Part shown: positions 9,166 through 21,099 of the stretch, piece after piece | How the letters are laid out: each line of letters starts with the position of its first letter | How positions within the stretch are numbered: position 1 is the first letter of the stretch | NCBI RefSeq assembly: GCF_004379255.2 | Contig: NC_056042.1 | Location: forward strand, 16,477,901 to 16,541,900 | Direction: 5' to 3' | Length of the DNA stretch: 64,000 nucleotides | DNA from: Salvia splendens | Taxonomy: Eukaryota > Streptophyta > Magnoliopsida > Lamiales > Lamiaceae | Translations under genes and position numbers: made by a program | Notes under the pieces: model-generated | Seen by the model: the letters and a program-made list of their open reading frames with translations, nothing else | Databases searched by the model: none | Told to the model about the DNA's origin: nothing

Positions 9166-11633
9166 TTTTTTTTTTTTTTTAGTCAAACACCTTAACGGTG
9201 GAGGGTTCGTGGGTCCCTCATCCCTATATAGCAAAATATTTCTCGGTTACAATTAGCCTAGCTCGAGGCTTAGGGTTACAAGCGGCTATTACAACTAACT
9301 ATTACAACCAAAGCAAGGACAATCAAAAGGCCAAATCACCACAAGAGTAAGTAGGGGTCGTGTCACAAATGGCTCGACACCCGCCTACTCTACGGTGTCC
9401 TCCTAAGCATCTTCCTCGGCACGGACCCGGAAGTTCGGAATCCCCATTTGTTCCATTCGAATGACATCTTGGACGACTCTCGGTAAGTCTTGGGCCTCCA
9501 AGACTCGACTGTGACTCAAGTCGACACCAATCTTCGCAAGTAAGTCAGCCGCCTTATTGCCTTCACGGTGAATGAAGGTAGTTCGGAGTGTGAGTTGACG
9601 CTTGTGTAAGGTCATGTGGGCCATGGCTTGGCGAGTGTGAGCAGGCCCCCAACTTGGCCCTTTAATGAGATTGAGTGCTTGCTCGGCGTCCGATTCGAGC
9701 CAAATTGGTTTCTCAAGCTCCGAGGCCAGCATCAAGCCGTGGTGCATGGCGAGTAGTTCGGCTTCGAGTGGTGAATGTGCTTCGAGAGGGAGCGCATAGG
9801 CGACGAGCGCCTTACCCAAATGGTCTCGAATGAGGCCGCCTCCACCAGCTTTTCCTGTTGCTTCATTAAAGGACCTGTCCGTATTAAGTTTGATCCAGGC
9901 CTGATCCGGTGGTTCCCACTTAACCATCATAGAGAGTCGCGGTAGCCGTTGAGGTTCGGCATGGCTTGGGATACTGACTCCGAACCTAACCCCTCTCCAA
10001 TGCTTTGGCTTAAGCATCCCATTGGCCATGCTGTTTCGGACGAAAGTGAGGATTTGCCAAATCACATTGCTCAGTTTGAATTGAACATCATGATGGCGGC
10101 TTCTATTTCTCTCTGCCCAGAGGAACCAGAAGATAAGGTAAGGCATGGCTCGGCTGAGGTGCTTCCTTCCCGGCTGCTGCACTCTTCTCGCCCATACCTC
10201 AATTCTTGTTGGGATCGTGTCATTGACCACGAGAGTGGGGGCCGAGCCTTCGAACCACTCGTCGAATTCCCTCCACACTCTTGTTGCACCTACTCCTTGA
10301 ATGAAGAGATGTTGGAGAGACTCGGTACTAGGCCTGTGTGGGCAGCACTGGCATTTGGATGCAAGTTCAATCTTGCGCCATTGCAGCTTTGCGTCAACAG
10401 GGATGCGGTTAGATATGAGCCTCCAATTGAAGATAGCGATGGTAGTTGTGAGGCCAGCCGTCCAAATCTCCTCGAGCCCTTGGATGATGGGTTGAGGCGA
10501 CCGAACCGTCTCCCAAGTCGAGGCTAGCGAGAACTCTCCTCGCCTCGTGAGCGTCCATCGTGGGATGTCCGGCTCCCCGGGGAGTATCGGGGTCTTGCAA
10601 ATTTGATCAATGATCTGTTGGGGAAGGCCCGCCTGGTCGTGGAGAACTTGGAGTTTTGGAGCGTCCCACTCACCATCCGTGATAAAATCCGAGACAATCG
10701 TTGTAGGGCTGCCCCTCTCGTCGAAACATAGCCCCCTAAGAGGGACGTTGCCAAGCCATATATCATCCCAGAAGTAGATCTTACCTTGACCAACAATCCA
10801 ACGAATGTGCGGGTGAGCGTGGGCCCAAGCTTTGGCCAGCCTCCTCCACGTCGGGCTATTCCTTCTCGTGATCCTTGGCGAAAGTGGCGAGGAATTGGCG
10901 CAATACTTTCTCATCATGTACCGGGCCCATAAAGAGTTCTGTTCTCTGAACCGCCACCAGAGTTTAATGTTGAATGCTCTTAGAACTTCTGTGAACTTTC
11001 GGATCCCGAGCCCTCCCTCCTTGGTGGGGAGGCACATTTGGTCCCAGCTGATCCAATGTGTCCGTTTTTTCTCAGTCGTCGAGCCCCAAAAGAAGCGAGC
11101 CAATTGCTGATCGAGTAGCTTAAGGGTTCCGGCCGTGGGCTCAATGGCTTGGAAGATGTGGATAGGAACTGCCTCAAGAGTGCTCTTAATGAGAGTTAGC
11201 CTTCCTCCAAAAGATAGATAACGATGCGCCCATCCGGAAATCCTTCTAGCGATCTTCTCTCGAATGAACATGAACATTTCGGTTTTCTTGACTCCACGGT
11301 ATATAGGGACCCCCAAATAGAGGAATGGGAAGGACCCCCGAGCAAAGCCTCCTTCGTTTTGGATTTCATGCGCCCAATGCTCGTGCGCTTCAGCAATATA
11401 GAAATTGCTTTTTGCAAGATTGATCTGCTGCCCGGAGACTCTCTCATACCCGTCAAGGCACTCTCTAAGCCGACGCAATGGGGTTGCAGCTGCTTGAGTG
11501 AAGATAATAATGTCATCGGTATATGCTAAGTGGCTGATTTCCATGCACCTCCTGGCCGCTTTGAAGGTCATCTCTTTTTTACCAAGGATGAGCTTGTCGA
11601 GGGCCCTGGAGAGATACTCTGCGGCAATCACAA
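9166..11633 (-). mobile_element. LINE L1, 3' half
   Basis: Minus-strand LINE; A-tail at 9,166-9,180, 3' UTR with stem-loop CACC-GTTAA-GGTG. L1 continues at 18,506 after the plus-strand insertion L2. The junction is proven by an 18-bp duplication, actctgcggcaatcacaa, at 11,616-11,633 and 18,506-18,523. Protein homology resumes in the middle of the RT palm (...FVIAAE / YLSRALDK...). Confidence 0.93.
9403..11631 (-). pseudogene. L1 ORF2 C-terminal half: RT palm end, zf-RVT, RNase H
   Basis: 742 open codons, uninterrupted. RT motif C reads LAYTDDIIIF, so both catalytic Asp remain but the usual Ala of YADD is Thr. Then the LGVPIYRG and HLSFGGRLTLIKSTLEA blocks, FFWGS, WWRFREQNSLWARYM, YFWDDIWLG, zf-RVT (CQCCPHRPSTESLQHLF) and RNase H (LNTDRSF, LEAELLA, LESDAEQ, AADLLAK). 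Separated from its N-terminal half by L2, so it cannot make full-length ORF2, though this half is remarkably free of stops. Confidence 0.9.
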
Positions 11634-11645
11634 GTCTCGGAAGGA

Positions 11646-13771
11646 ATGCCGTGGTTTATTGGAGGGGATTTCAACACAATCCTCTCCGCGGGAGACAGAA
11701 TGGGGAGTGACACAAACCGCCTGGACAAAATGGTGGACTTTGCAGAGGCTATTGAAGACTGTGGTCTTTTGGATCCAGGGTATGATGGATCAGACTTTAC
11801 TTGGGCTAAGAATGGCCTTCTGGAAAGGCTAGACAGGGTGCTGATTAATGAGGTGGCGTCTCAACGGTTCGAGGCAATTCGATTCACGAACCTCCCCCGT
11901 ATTGCATCGGATCATGGCCCTCTCCTTGTCCGATGCAAGATGCCTAATACCCCCGGAGGAGGTAAAGCCTTTCGGTTCCAAAACATGTGGGTACGGCATG
12001 AAGGATTTAATGAATTGGTGAGGGAAGATTGGGGGACCCCCACGGAGGCGGCGGGTCTCCTCAACTTGAAGCTCAAGCTAGCAAGGATTAAGAGAACATT
12101 AAAACGGTGGAATAGAGAGGTATTTGGGAACATTCACGCCAACCTCAAGTCCTGTGAAGAAAGCATTGCGATAGCCCAAGCGGAGTTCGAAGATGATCCC
12201 TCGGCCCGGAATAGAACGGAGGTCAACAAACAAATTGCGGAGTACATCCTCCTTCTTAAGATGGAGGAGGACTTCTGGCGTCAGAAGGCGGCACTACGGT
12301 GGCTGGAAGATGGGGATAAAAACACCAGATTCTATCAAAGCTGGGTGAAGCAGAAGAGGGTTCGGCTACTGATACACAAGATCAACGTGAATGGGTGTGA
12401 ACTCACGGAAGACTCGGCCATCCAAGCATCGACGGTTGAGTTTTATCAAAACCTTCTTGCTCCATGCAATCCGGTGCTCACGGAACCGGACCTAAGCCTC
12501 CTACACCGACTTCCCCCTTCGGAGTCTTTGGCGGCCCTCCCCGAACCTCCAGATGCGGATGAAGTGAAAAGAGCGGTCTTCGACATCTCGGCCAATAGTG
12601 CTCCTGGACCGGATGGCTATTCGGCTCTCTTTTTCCAAGCCTGCTGGAGCATTGTGGGATTGGATGTGGTGGATGCGGTTAGACAATTTTTCGGTGGGGC
12701 CTTTCTTCCCCGAAGCTTCACGGCCACAAGCATTGTACTCATCCCGAAGAAGCCCATTCCAGAGTCATGGGGAGACTACAGGCCCATTAGCTTGTGTAAT
12801 GTGATCAATAAGGTGATTACTAAGATACTCTCCAAGCGACTGGCCCCTTTACTCCCACGCGTGGTAGCTTCCAACCAAAGTGGTTTTGTCAAAGGGAGAC
12901 TCCTCAATGATAACGTACTACTTGCTCAGGAGATGTTCCATGAGCTACAACGAAGCACACCGGCCCCTAATGTTGCAATCAAGATAGATATGGCCAAGGC
13001 CTATGATCGTGTTCAATGGCCGTTTCTCCTAAAAGTCCTTAAACACATGGGATTCCCCGAGCCGTGGGTGGACCTCATCAAGAGATGCATTGGGTCTTGT
13101 TGGTTCTCAATCCTTGTCAATGGGGCGCCGGCGGGTTTTTTCAAATCTACCCGTGGCCTTAGGCAAGGGGACCCCATCTCTCCCGCCCTATTCGTCCTTG
13201 CCGCGGATTACCTCTCGAGACTTCTTGATAAACTCATCCTCGGCAACAAAGAAATGACGTTCAAAGCAACCCGGGGAAGTATTGAGATCAGCCACCTCGC
13301 CTATGCAGATGACATCATCATCTTCACGCAAGCGGCGGCGAACCCTCTCCGGAGGCTACGAGCATGCCTTGATCATTATGCCGAGGCGTCCGGCCAACAA
13401 GTTAACCTTGGGAAAAGCAATTTTTTCATTGCCGAGGCTCATGAAGGGTGGACAAACACAATACAAAGGGAAGGAGGATTCACTCGAGGTACGTTCCCGT
13501 TCCTTTACCTAGGAGTCCCTATTTACCGAGGTGTGAAGCGCTCGAGCATGTTCTTGTTCCTCCGTGAGAAAATCGCGGCTAGGATCTCTGGGTGGGCCCA
13601 TCGACACCTCTCCTTTGGGGGGAGACTTACTTTGATTAAAAGCACACTCGAAGCGATACCACTTCATATCTTCCAAGCTATCGAGCCTACGGGCGGTGCC
13701 CTCAAGCAATTGGATCAGCAAATGGCCCGTTTCTTTTGGGGGGCAACTAATGAGAAGAAGAGGACGCACTG
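11646..13771 (+). pseudogene. L2 ORF2: endonuclease end and reverse transcriptase
   Basis: Open for about 708 codons. Endonuclease (Exo_endo_phos) remnants: GGDFNTIL (Asp/Asn pair), FTWAKNG and the SDHGP catalytic His segment; the N-terminal part with the catalytic Glu is missing. The RT follows: LIPKK, DYRPISLCNV, NQSGFVKGRLL, KIDMAKAYDRVQW, GLRQGDPISP and LAYADDIIIF. It ends at FFWGATNEKKRTH, where N1 enters with a 17-bp duplication. The rest continues at 16,635. Confidence 0.9.
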
Positions 13772-16585
13772 ATAGAAGGTGGCGTATTGGACGCAATCAG
13801 ACAGTTCTTCAGAGGGGCCTTCCTGCCGAGGAGCATCACGGCCACAAGCATAGTCCTTATCCCAAAGAAGGCTTCGCCGGAATCATGGACCGACTACCGA
13901 CCCATCAGTCTCTGCAATGTTTTAAACAAGATCATTACCAAGCCTATGATAGGGTCCAATGGCCATTCCTCTTCAAAGTTTTACGCTGTATGGGTTTCCC
14001 GGATTCATGGATTTCACTTATGGAGAGGTGTATTGGGTGTTGCTGGTTCTCGGTCCTTGTTAACGGGGCACCCTCGGGCTTCTTTAGATCAACTCGAGGA
14101 CTTCGGCAAGGAGACCCGATCTCCCCTGCTCTGTTCGTAATCGCGGCGGACTACCTGTCCCGAGCATTAGATAAGCTCATCCTCGGCCAAAAGGACATGA
14201 CGTTCAAAGCCTCCCGGAGATGCATGGAGATCAGCCATCTAGCCTATGCGGACGACATTATCATCTTCACTCAAGCGGCGGCAAATCCTATGCGCCGGCT
14301 AAGAGCCTGTCTCGAAAAATATGAAAGAGTCTCCGGCCAACAAGTCAGCCTCGCCAAGAGTAATTTCTATATTGCCGAGGCCCATGAACACTGGGCAAAC
14401 TCGATCCAGGCGGAAGGAGGCTTCTCTAGAGGGGCCTTTCCTTTTCTCTATCTCGGTGTCCCTATCTACCGTGGTGTCAAGCGCACGGACATGTTCCTCT
14501 TTCTACGGGAAAAGATTGCAAGAAGGATCTCAGGATGGGCACACCGTCACCTATCCTTTGGAGGAAGGCTTACGTTGATTAAGAGCACTCTTGAAGCGAT
14601 CCCCTTGCACATCTTTCAAGCCGTCGAGCCCACGGCCGGTACCCTCAAGCAACTTGATCAACAAATGGCCCGATTCTTTTGGGGGTCTACGAATGAAAAG
14701 AAGCGGACCCATTGGATTGGATGGGAACAAATGTGCCGGCCCACTGATGAAGGAGGCCTTGGGATCCGAAAAACTATGGAGGTCCTCCACGCTTTCAATA
14801 TCAAACTGTGGTGGCGATTTCGGGAGCAAAACTCCCTTTGGGCAAGATACATGATGGCAAAATATTGCTCCAACTCCACACCGCTCACCTTGAGATTGCC
14901 GAGCAGGAGTAGCCCTACGTGGAGAAGGCTCTCAAGAGCATGGCCCCTCGCGCAACCGCACATGAGATGGCTAGTGGGACAAGGGGACATCTACTTCTGG
15001 GATGACATTTGGCTTGGCAATAGCCCTCTGAGGGAACTTAGCCTTGATGATAGGGGAAGACCAACCACCCGGGTCTCGGAGTTCATTACAAATGGTGGTT
15101 GGGATGTGCCCAAGCTTCAACTCCTTCACAATCAGGCCGGCCTCCCTCAGCATGTTATCGATGGCATCATTAATACACCGATCCTCCATGACGAACAGGA
15201 TATCCCGAGGTGGAACCTCTCTAAGCATGGGGAATTCACGGTGGCTTCGACATGGGACACACTTCGAGGACGAAACCCGATCATCCATGGTTTGGGGGAC
15301 GTTTGGAAGGTAGGCCTCACCAACTCAATAGCCATCTTTATCTGGAGGCTTCTCTCCAATCGGGTGCCGGTTGACACGAAACTTCAGTGGCGGGAGATTG
15401 AGCTAGCTTCTAAGTGCCAATGCTGCCCCCACAGACCGAACACTGAGTCACTCCAACACCTCTTCATCCAGGGATATGGAGCTCGCAGAGTATGGAGTGA
15501 GTTCGACGGCTGGTTCACAGGCCCGTTCCCACGCATCCATATCAATGACACAATCCCTACGAGAATCGAAGTGTGGGCGCGAAGGTGCCAACAGCCGAAC
15601 AAGAAACATCTTAGCCGAGCCACTCCATACCTCATCCTTTGGTTTATTTGGTCGGAGAGAAACAGGAGCCGCCACCAAGGCACACAGTTTAAACCACAAA
15701 ACGTGGTATGGCAGGTCCACATGTTCATTCGAAATGCTATGTCTAATGGAAGCTTGAAGCCGAAACATTGGAAGGGAGTTAAACTTGGAATTAATATTCC
15801 TCAACAAGCGGCGGCAATCAGGGCGCTACCCCTAGCCATGGCAATCAAATGGAACCCCCCGGATCAGCCGTGGATAAAGCTCAACACGGATGGCTCCTAT
15901 AATGAAGCGAACGGCAGTACAGGGGCTGGCGGGATTATTCGAGACCACTCGGGTAAGATGCTCGTCGCCGTCAGCACACCCCTTGAAGCCCACTCGGCGT
16001 TAGAAGCGGAGCTGTTGGCCATGATCCACGGGCTAAATATAGCCAAGGAATACGGCCTACCAATCTGGATTGAGTCAGATGCAGAGCAAGCAATCAAATT
16101 GGTCAATGGGACGGGATGGGGGCCGGCACTCGCTCGGCAAGCGGTGGCGCAACTAACCATTCTCAAACGCCAACTCAAATTCCGAGCCACCTTCATACAC
16201 AGGGAGGGGAACAAAGCGGCGGACTTCCTTGCGAAAATGGGGCTAGTCCAAGACAGTGGCCTACGAATGCACTACAACTCAGCACCGAGAGAACTATTGG
16301 ACTTGGTTAGATTGGACGAGATGGGAGTGTCGCACATCCGAAACCTAGACGGGGACGGGCATCAAAGTTGATCATGAGACGACGGGAGACAATAGTGACT
16401 AGCTTTGTGGTTAATTGTTTTTTGGAAAGGAGTATGATGAGGTCCGAACCTTGTGGGATCGGACCGCATACTACTCTTGATTTTGTTACGGCACACCACT
16501 TTTGGGTGTGGCCACGCCTTGTAATTATCTCTTGTGGAAATATAGGGATGAGGGACCCACGAACCCTCCACCGTAGAGGTGTTTG

Positions 16586-16617
<32 letters not shown>
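13772..16617 (+). mobile_element. LINE N1, 5'-truncated, inserted in L2
   Basis: Flanked by aagaagaggacgcactg at 13,755-13,771 and 16,618-16,634; the inverted copy R2 holds the same site once (60,329-60,345), a true empty site. 3' UTR (16,372-16,588), stem-loop CACC-GTAGA-GGTG, A-tail about 31 bp. Very close in sequence to Y and X, so part of one recent burst. It begins within the RT, and an internal deletion at about 13,941 removes roughly 58 RT codons. Confidence 0.93.
13787..16371 (+). pseudogene. N1 ORF2 remnant: RT fragments, zf-RVT, RNase H
   Basis: First block in one frame: FFRGAFLPRS, LIPKKASPESW, DYRPISLCNVLNKIITK. At 13,941 it jumps out of frame directly to AYDRVQW, so RT motif A (KIDMAKAYD) is split. 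From there the frame is open to 16,371 with GLRQGDPISP, LAYADDIIIF, zf-RVT (CQCCPHRPNTESLQHLF) and complete RNase H residues (LNTDGSY, LEAELLA, IESDAEQ, AADFLAK). Ends DGDGHQS, as do X and Y. Inactive through truncation and deletion. Confidence 0.9.
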
Positions 16618-16621
<4 letters not shown>

Positions 16622-16634
16622 AGAGGACGCACTG

Positions 16635-18261
16635 GATAAGCTGGGAACAGGCTTGTCTACCAACGGTCGAGGGGGGATTGGGCATCCGGAAGATCAAGGA
16701 AGTCTTAAAAGCCTTTAACATCAAGTTATGGTGGCGGTTTAGGGAACAAAATTCCTTGTGGGCTACGTACTTAATGGCTAAATACTGTCAAAAGGTCTCC
16801 CCGCTCACAGCTAGACCATTGGGGAGGGGAAGCCCTACGTGGAAGAGGATTCTGAAGGCTCGGCCTCTTGCTCAACCGCACATTCGATGGGTGGTGGGAG
16901 AAGGGAAGATGCTATTTTGGGATGACTTATGGCTTGGAGAGACGCCTTTGAGAGAACTTAGCCTTGATGATAGAGGAGGGCCTCTTGCTCGGGTGGCGGA
17001 CTACATTAAGGATGGTGCATGGGATGAGCCTAAATTGCGGAATCTCCAAGCGCAAGCTGGCCTAGCACAACATATCGTCCAAAAGATCCTCGACACACCC
17101 GTCATTTCGGATGGGCCGGATGTACCAAGATGGAGATTATCAACCAATGGAGAGTTCTCACTTGCTACTACATGGGAGACTTTACGAAGTCAAATGCCGA
17201 TTGTTCAAGGCCTCGACGACATTTGGAGAGCTGGCCTCACGTCCTCTATGGCCATATTTTTATGGCGACTTCTCTCCAACCGCATTCCGGTGGACACAAA
17301 GCTGCAATGGAGACGAATGGAACTGGCCTCCAAATGCCATTGCTGCCCACATAGACCAGGGATTGAATCCCTCCAACACCTCTTCATTCAAGGGGACGGG
17401 GCTCATGGGATATGGAGGGAATTTGACACATGGTTCGAGGGTCCGTCACCACCCCTCCGGATCAATGACACCATACCGGAACGACTTGTGGTCTGGACGA
17501 GAAGAGTTCGGCAACCGGGCAAAAAACACCTAAGCAGGGCCATGCCGTATCTCATTTTATGGTTCATTTGGGCAGAACGGAATAGGAGCCGGCACCAGTC
17601 CGTACAATTTAGGCCTTTCAATGTCATTTGGCAAGTTCAAATCTACATCCGGAATAGTATGACGAACGGGATATACAAAAAGAAGCATTGGAAAGGGGTA
17701 CGTCTTAAAATCAATGTCCCGAGGACCGCTCGCAGTGGCAATCAAGTGGCAACCGCCGGAGGACCCCTGGATCAAGCTCAACACCGATGGTGCATACTTG
17801 GAAGAGTCGGATAAAGCCGGGGGAGGTGGTATCATCTGAGATCACACGGGCAAAGTGCTTTCAGCCTTTGCATCTCCACTTGAGGCCCACTCCGCCCTTG
17901 AGGCGGAGCTCCTTGCCATCCAACTCGGGTTAGAACTTGCCCTGGAATTCAACCGGCCTATTTGGATTGAGTCGGATGCACAACAAGTGGTCCAGCTCCT
18001 TAATAGCATGCGATGGGGGCGGCACACACGAGCCGGGTGGTGGCGCGGATCTCCCTCCTCAAGCGACAACGAGGTGTGCGTATCACCTTCACCCCCCGGG
18101 AAGGGAATAGGGCCGGAGACTTACTTGCAAAGATGGGAATTGACAGTCTCGACTATTGCCGTATGAATGCTCACACGATGCCGAGACACCTCGCTGCAAT
18201 TACTAGGATGGATGCACTAGGAGTCCCGAACATTCAGGTCCATCATAATGATGAAAAATAG
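16635..18261 (+). pseudogene. L2 ORF2 C-terminal part: zf-RVT and RNase H, broken
   Basis: Continues L2 after N1: WISWEQACLPTVEGGLGIRK, WWRFREQNSLWATYL, LFWDDLWLG, zf-RVT (CHCCPHRPGIESLQHLF), open to about 17,720. A deletion of about 25 bp there, seen against the inverted copy R2, shifts the frame. A TGA at 17,837 in RNase H stands where R2 has CGA. Another shift near 18,013 is shared with R2 and so is older. Ends PNIQVHHNDEK. The RNase H acidic residues are spread over several frames. Confidence 0.87.
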
Positions 18262-18523
18262 TATAGTGTTTTGGAGGTTGGGAGGGTACCACCGTTGATT
18301 TCTTGATTCTTTGTATTTTGTGTTTTGTAATGGTGAAGGATGAGGTCCGGGTTTATGGCTTGGGACCGCATACTACTCCTAAGTATGTGAGGACACACCA
18401 CTTTTGGGTGTGGCCACGTATTGTAATCGTCACTTTTTGAAATATAGGGATGAGGGACCCACGAACCCTCCACCATGAAGGTGTTTGAATAAAAAAAAAA
18501 AAAAAACTCTGCGGCAATCACAA

Positions 18524-20452
18524 ACAACGCCGGGGAGATGGGGTCTCCTTGTCTGAGCCCCCGAGTAGATTTGAAGAATCCAGTTGGGACACCGTTAATA
18601 AGGACCGAGAACCAACAAGAACCATTGCACCTTTCAATCAGGTCGATCCACGCATCCGAGAAACCCATGCGCCGAAGCACCTTGATCAAGAAGCTCCATT
18701 GCACTCTATCATACGCCTTGGCCATGTCGATCTTAATGGCCACATTCGGTGCAGGGGAGCACCTTGCTAATTCGTGGAACATCTCTTGGGCGAGGAGGGC
18801 GTTGTCATGTAGGAGCCGCCCCTTCACGAATCCACTCTGGTTCGGGGAGATAACCTGTGGCAAAAAAGGCGCAAGGCGTGCGGTTAGAACTTTTGTAATA
18901 ATCTTGTTGAGGACGTTGCAAAGGCTTATGGGGCGATAATCGGCCCATGTCTCAGGCGAGGCCTTCTTCGGGATAAGGACAATGTTTGTGGCCGTAACGC
19001 TCCGAGGGAGGTAGGCCCCAAGAAAGACCTGTTTTATGGCTTCCACCACATACGTTCCAAGAATCCCCCAACATGTTTGGTAGAAGACGGCCGAGAAGCC
19101 ATCCGGACCTGGAGCACTGTCCCCGGAGATGTCAAAAACCGCTTTCTTCACCTCCTCAGAGTTCGGTGGGTAGTGTAGCTCCTCAAGATCCGATGAGGGG
19201 GGGAGTTGTTGAATAAGATCAAGGTCCGGGTCCTCAAGGTCCAGGGTGTCCGGGGCGAGAAGGCTCCGAAAGAATTCGACCGCCGAGTGCCATATCTCAG
19301 TTTCATCTGCAATCTCCCGGCCATTCACATTGATAGAGTGAATTCGGAGTCTAACTCTCTTCTGCTTCACCCAACTTTGGTAGAATCTGGTATTCTTATC
19401 TCCATCTGCTAGCCACCTTAGAGCCGCCTTTTGCCTCCAGAAGTCCTCCTCCATCCGGAGAAGGAGGATGTACTCGGCAATGCTTTTGTTGATCTCGGAT
19501 CTATTGTGTGGCGTTGGATCAGCCTCAAAGTCGGCTTGAGCCTGCGCGATTCTTTCCTCCATTCCTTGAGATTGGCGTGAATGTTGCCAAAAACCTCCTT
19601 GTTCCACGCCTTGAGGGCCTTTTTGCTCCTAGCAAGCTTAGTTTGGAGATTCAATAGCCCACTCGCCTCTGTTGGTTGAGCCCAAATATTCTGCACAAGG
19701 TGCAGGAAGCCTTCATGCCGGACCCATATGTTTTGGAAACGAAAGGCGCTGCCCCCGGAGGGAAGCCTCGGCATCTTACACCTTGCAAGAATCGGACCAT
19801 GATCTGAGGAAACCCTTGGGAGATTAGTCACCCTTGTTGCCTCAAATGCATTAGACCATGCCTCATTAACAAGCAGCCTGTCCAACCTCTCAAACAAGCC
19901 ATTTTTAGCCCAAGTGAACTCCGCACCATCGAATCCCGGGTCCAAAAGCCGGCAATCTTCAATTGCTTCGGCAAAATCAATCATCTCTGCTTGCCGGTTG
20001 GTTTCACTACCAACCCTGTCTTCGTGTGCAAGGATCGTATTAAAATCCCCTCCAATCAGCCACGGGGTTCCTTCCATCCTGAATGATATCTCCCTCATTT
20101 TATCCCACAGAGGGTGTCGCTCCAACCTACTACATTTAGCGTAGATGGCCGAAATGGAGATATGATTCGCCATGCGGTGCGAAGTAAGCCTTCCGTGTAG
20201 GACTTGGTCCGAGTCCTCCTCAATGATGAAGTTGGCACCCTCCTCGGCGAATACCCATATCTTACCAGACGTATTTGATCCTTTGAAATTTAGACCCAGC
20301 ACCTTGGAATACCGATCCGGGTCGGGATTAGTGAGTGGCTCCATTATTGCAAGAAACATGACATTATAACACTTGATTAGTCTTTTGAGGACGTTTTGGG
20401 TCGGCGCATTAGCGATTCCCCTAGCGTTCCAAAACATGAGGTTGTAAGACAT
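18524..20452 (-). pseudogene. L1 ORF2 N-terminal half: endonuclease and RT start
   Basis: Starts ATG at 20,452 (MSYNLMFWNARGI). Apurinic-like endonuclease: WN near the start, AIMEP (catalytic Glu), IYAKC, GGDFNTIL, FTWAKNG, SSDHGPI. Then a helical linker and the RT start: GDSAPGPDGFSAVFYQ, LIPKKASPETW, DYRPISLCNVLNK, NQSGFVKGRLL, KIDMAKAYDRVQW, GLRQGDPISP, FVIAAE. A single A missing near 19,568 (compared with R1) breaks the frame after HANLK. Its C-terminal half is at 9,403-11,631. Confidence 0.9.
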
Positions 20453-20911
20453 GATTAACAAGGTAGGGTCGTACCCGGAAGGTTGAAGGCCCTCCTTGAA
20501 ATATGACAATCTGATGGTCATCATCCATCGAGTGGTTGTCGGCATCAACTTGTTGCGAGGCATCCTTAGGTTGTGCACCAAAGGTTTGGAAATCCATTTC
20601 CTCCTCATCCATCTCGCCACATGCTTCGACGTCAAATTCCCCGTTAGCCATGAGCGAGTAGTACTTGTTTGTGCTCATGACATTGCTCGTCCACTCATCT
20701 TCACTCCTTCCATGGTTTGATGAGGGATGTCGCCCTCGCCCTCTCGAGCCCCCTCTTGACCCACCTCGGGAGCTCAAAGCCATCCGACGGCTTGTGTCTC
20801 CATATTCCCACGACACACCCGTTGATTCCTCATCTTTCGATTTTATTCGACTCGGCCCCATTGAGTATTTAGTAGCGGCTTCCTCACCTTGGACCGGCCT
20901 TGTGTTAAGTT

Positions 20912-21099
20912 TTTTTTTTTTTTTTTTTTTTGAAAAATTAACTTCATATATTTATATCATATATATGAAGGAGGAAATTACAAATCAACTCCTATAACAA
21001 GGAAGAAATACAAATTGCGCCTCCCAGGGTTCGAACTCGAGACCTCCAGGATGGACGCGGTATCCAGCGCCCTTTACCACTAGGCCAAGGGGCTTGGAT
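20912..21099 (-). mobile_element. tRNA-derived SINE in L1 ORF1
   Basis: 188 bp, minus orientation. The head contains pol III box A- and box B-like motifs; the body is AT-rich (tatatatgatataaatatat) and the tail is about 20 A (T-run 20,912-20,931). Perfect 18-bp target duplication, ccggccttgtgttaagtt, at 20,894-20,911 and 21,100-21,117. The inverted copy R1 has the site once (56,036-56,053). The body does not carry the LINE-type stem-loop seen in the LINE and B elements. Confidence 0.95.
21027..21087 (-). promoter_or_regulatory. internal pol III promoter (boxes A and B) of the SINE
   Basis: Minus strand: TGGCCTAGTGGTAAAGG at 21,087-21,071 fits box A (TRGYNNANNNG), and AGTTCGAACCC at 21,037-21,027 fits box B (GGTTCGANTCC) with one mismatch. 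The spacing of about 35-50 bp is typical of tRNA-derived promoters. Confidence 0.85.

Larger units (their letters stand above)
11634..18505 (+). mobile_element. LINE L2, inserted in L1, itself interrupted by N1
   Basis: Plus-strand, 5'-truncated inside the endonuclease domain. It ends in 3' UTR, stem-loop CACC-ATGAA-GGTG and an A-tail (18,490-18,505). The 18-bp duplication of L1 sequence at both ends proves target-primed insertion. A second LINE (N1, 13,772-16,617) splits it. An inverted near-copy, R2, without N1 lies at 58,438-61,974. Confidence 0.93.

Noticed and set aside
21020..21099. Possible tRNA gene
   Set aside because: Boxes A and B are present, but the sequence continues into an AT-rich body and A-tail with a target duplication; it is the head of a SINE, with no cloverleaf I could complete.
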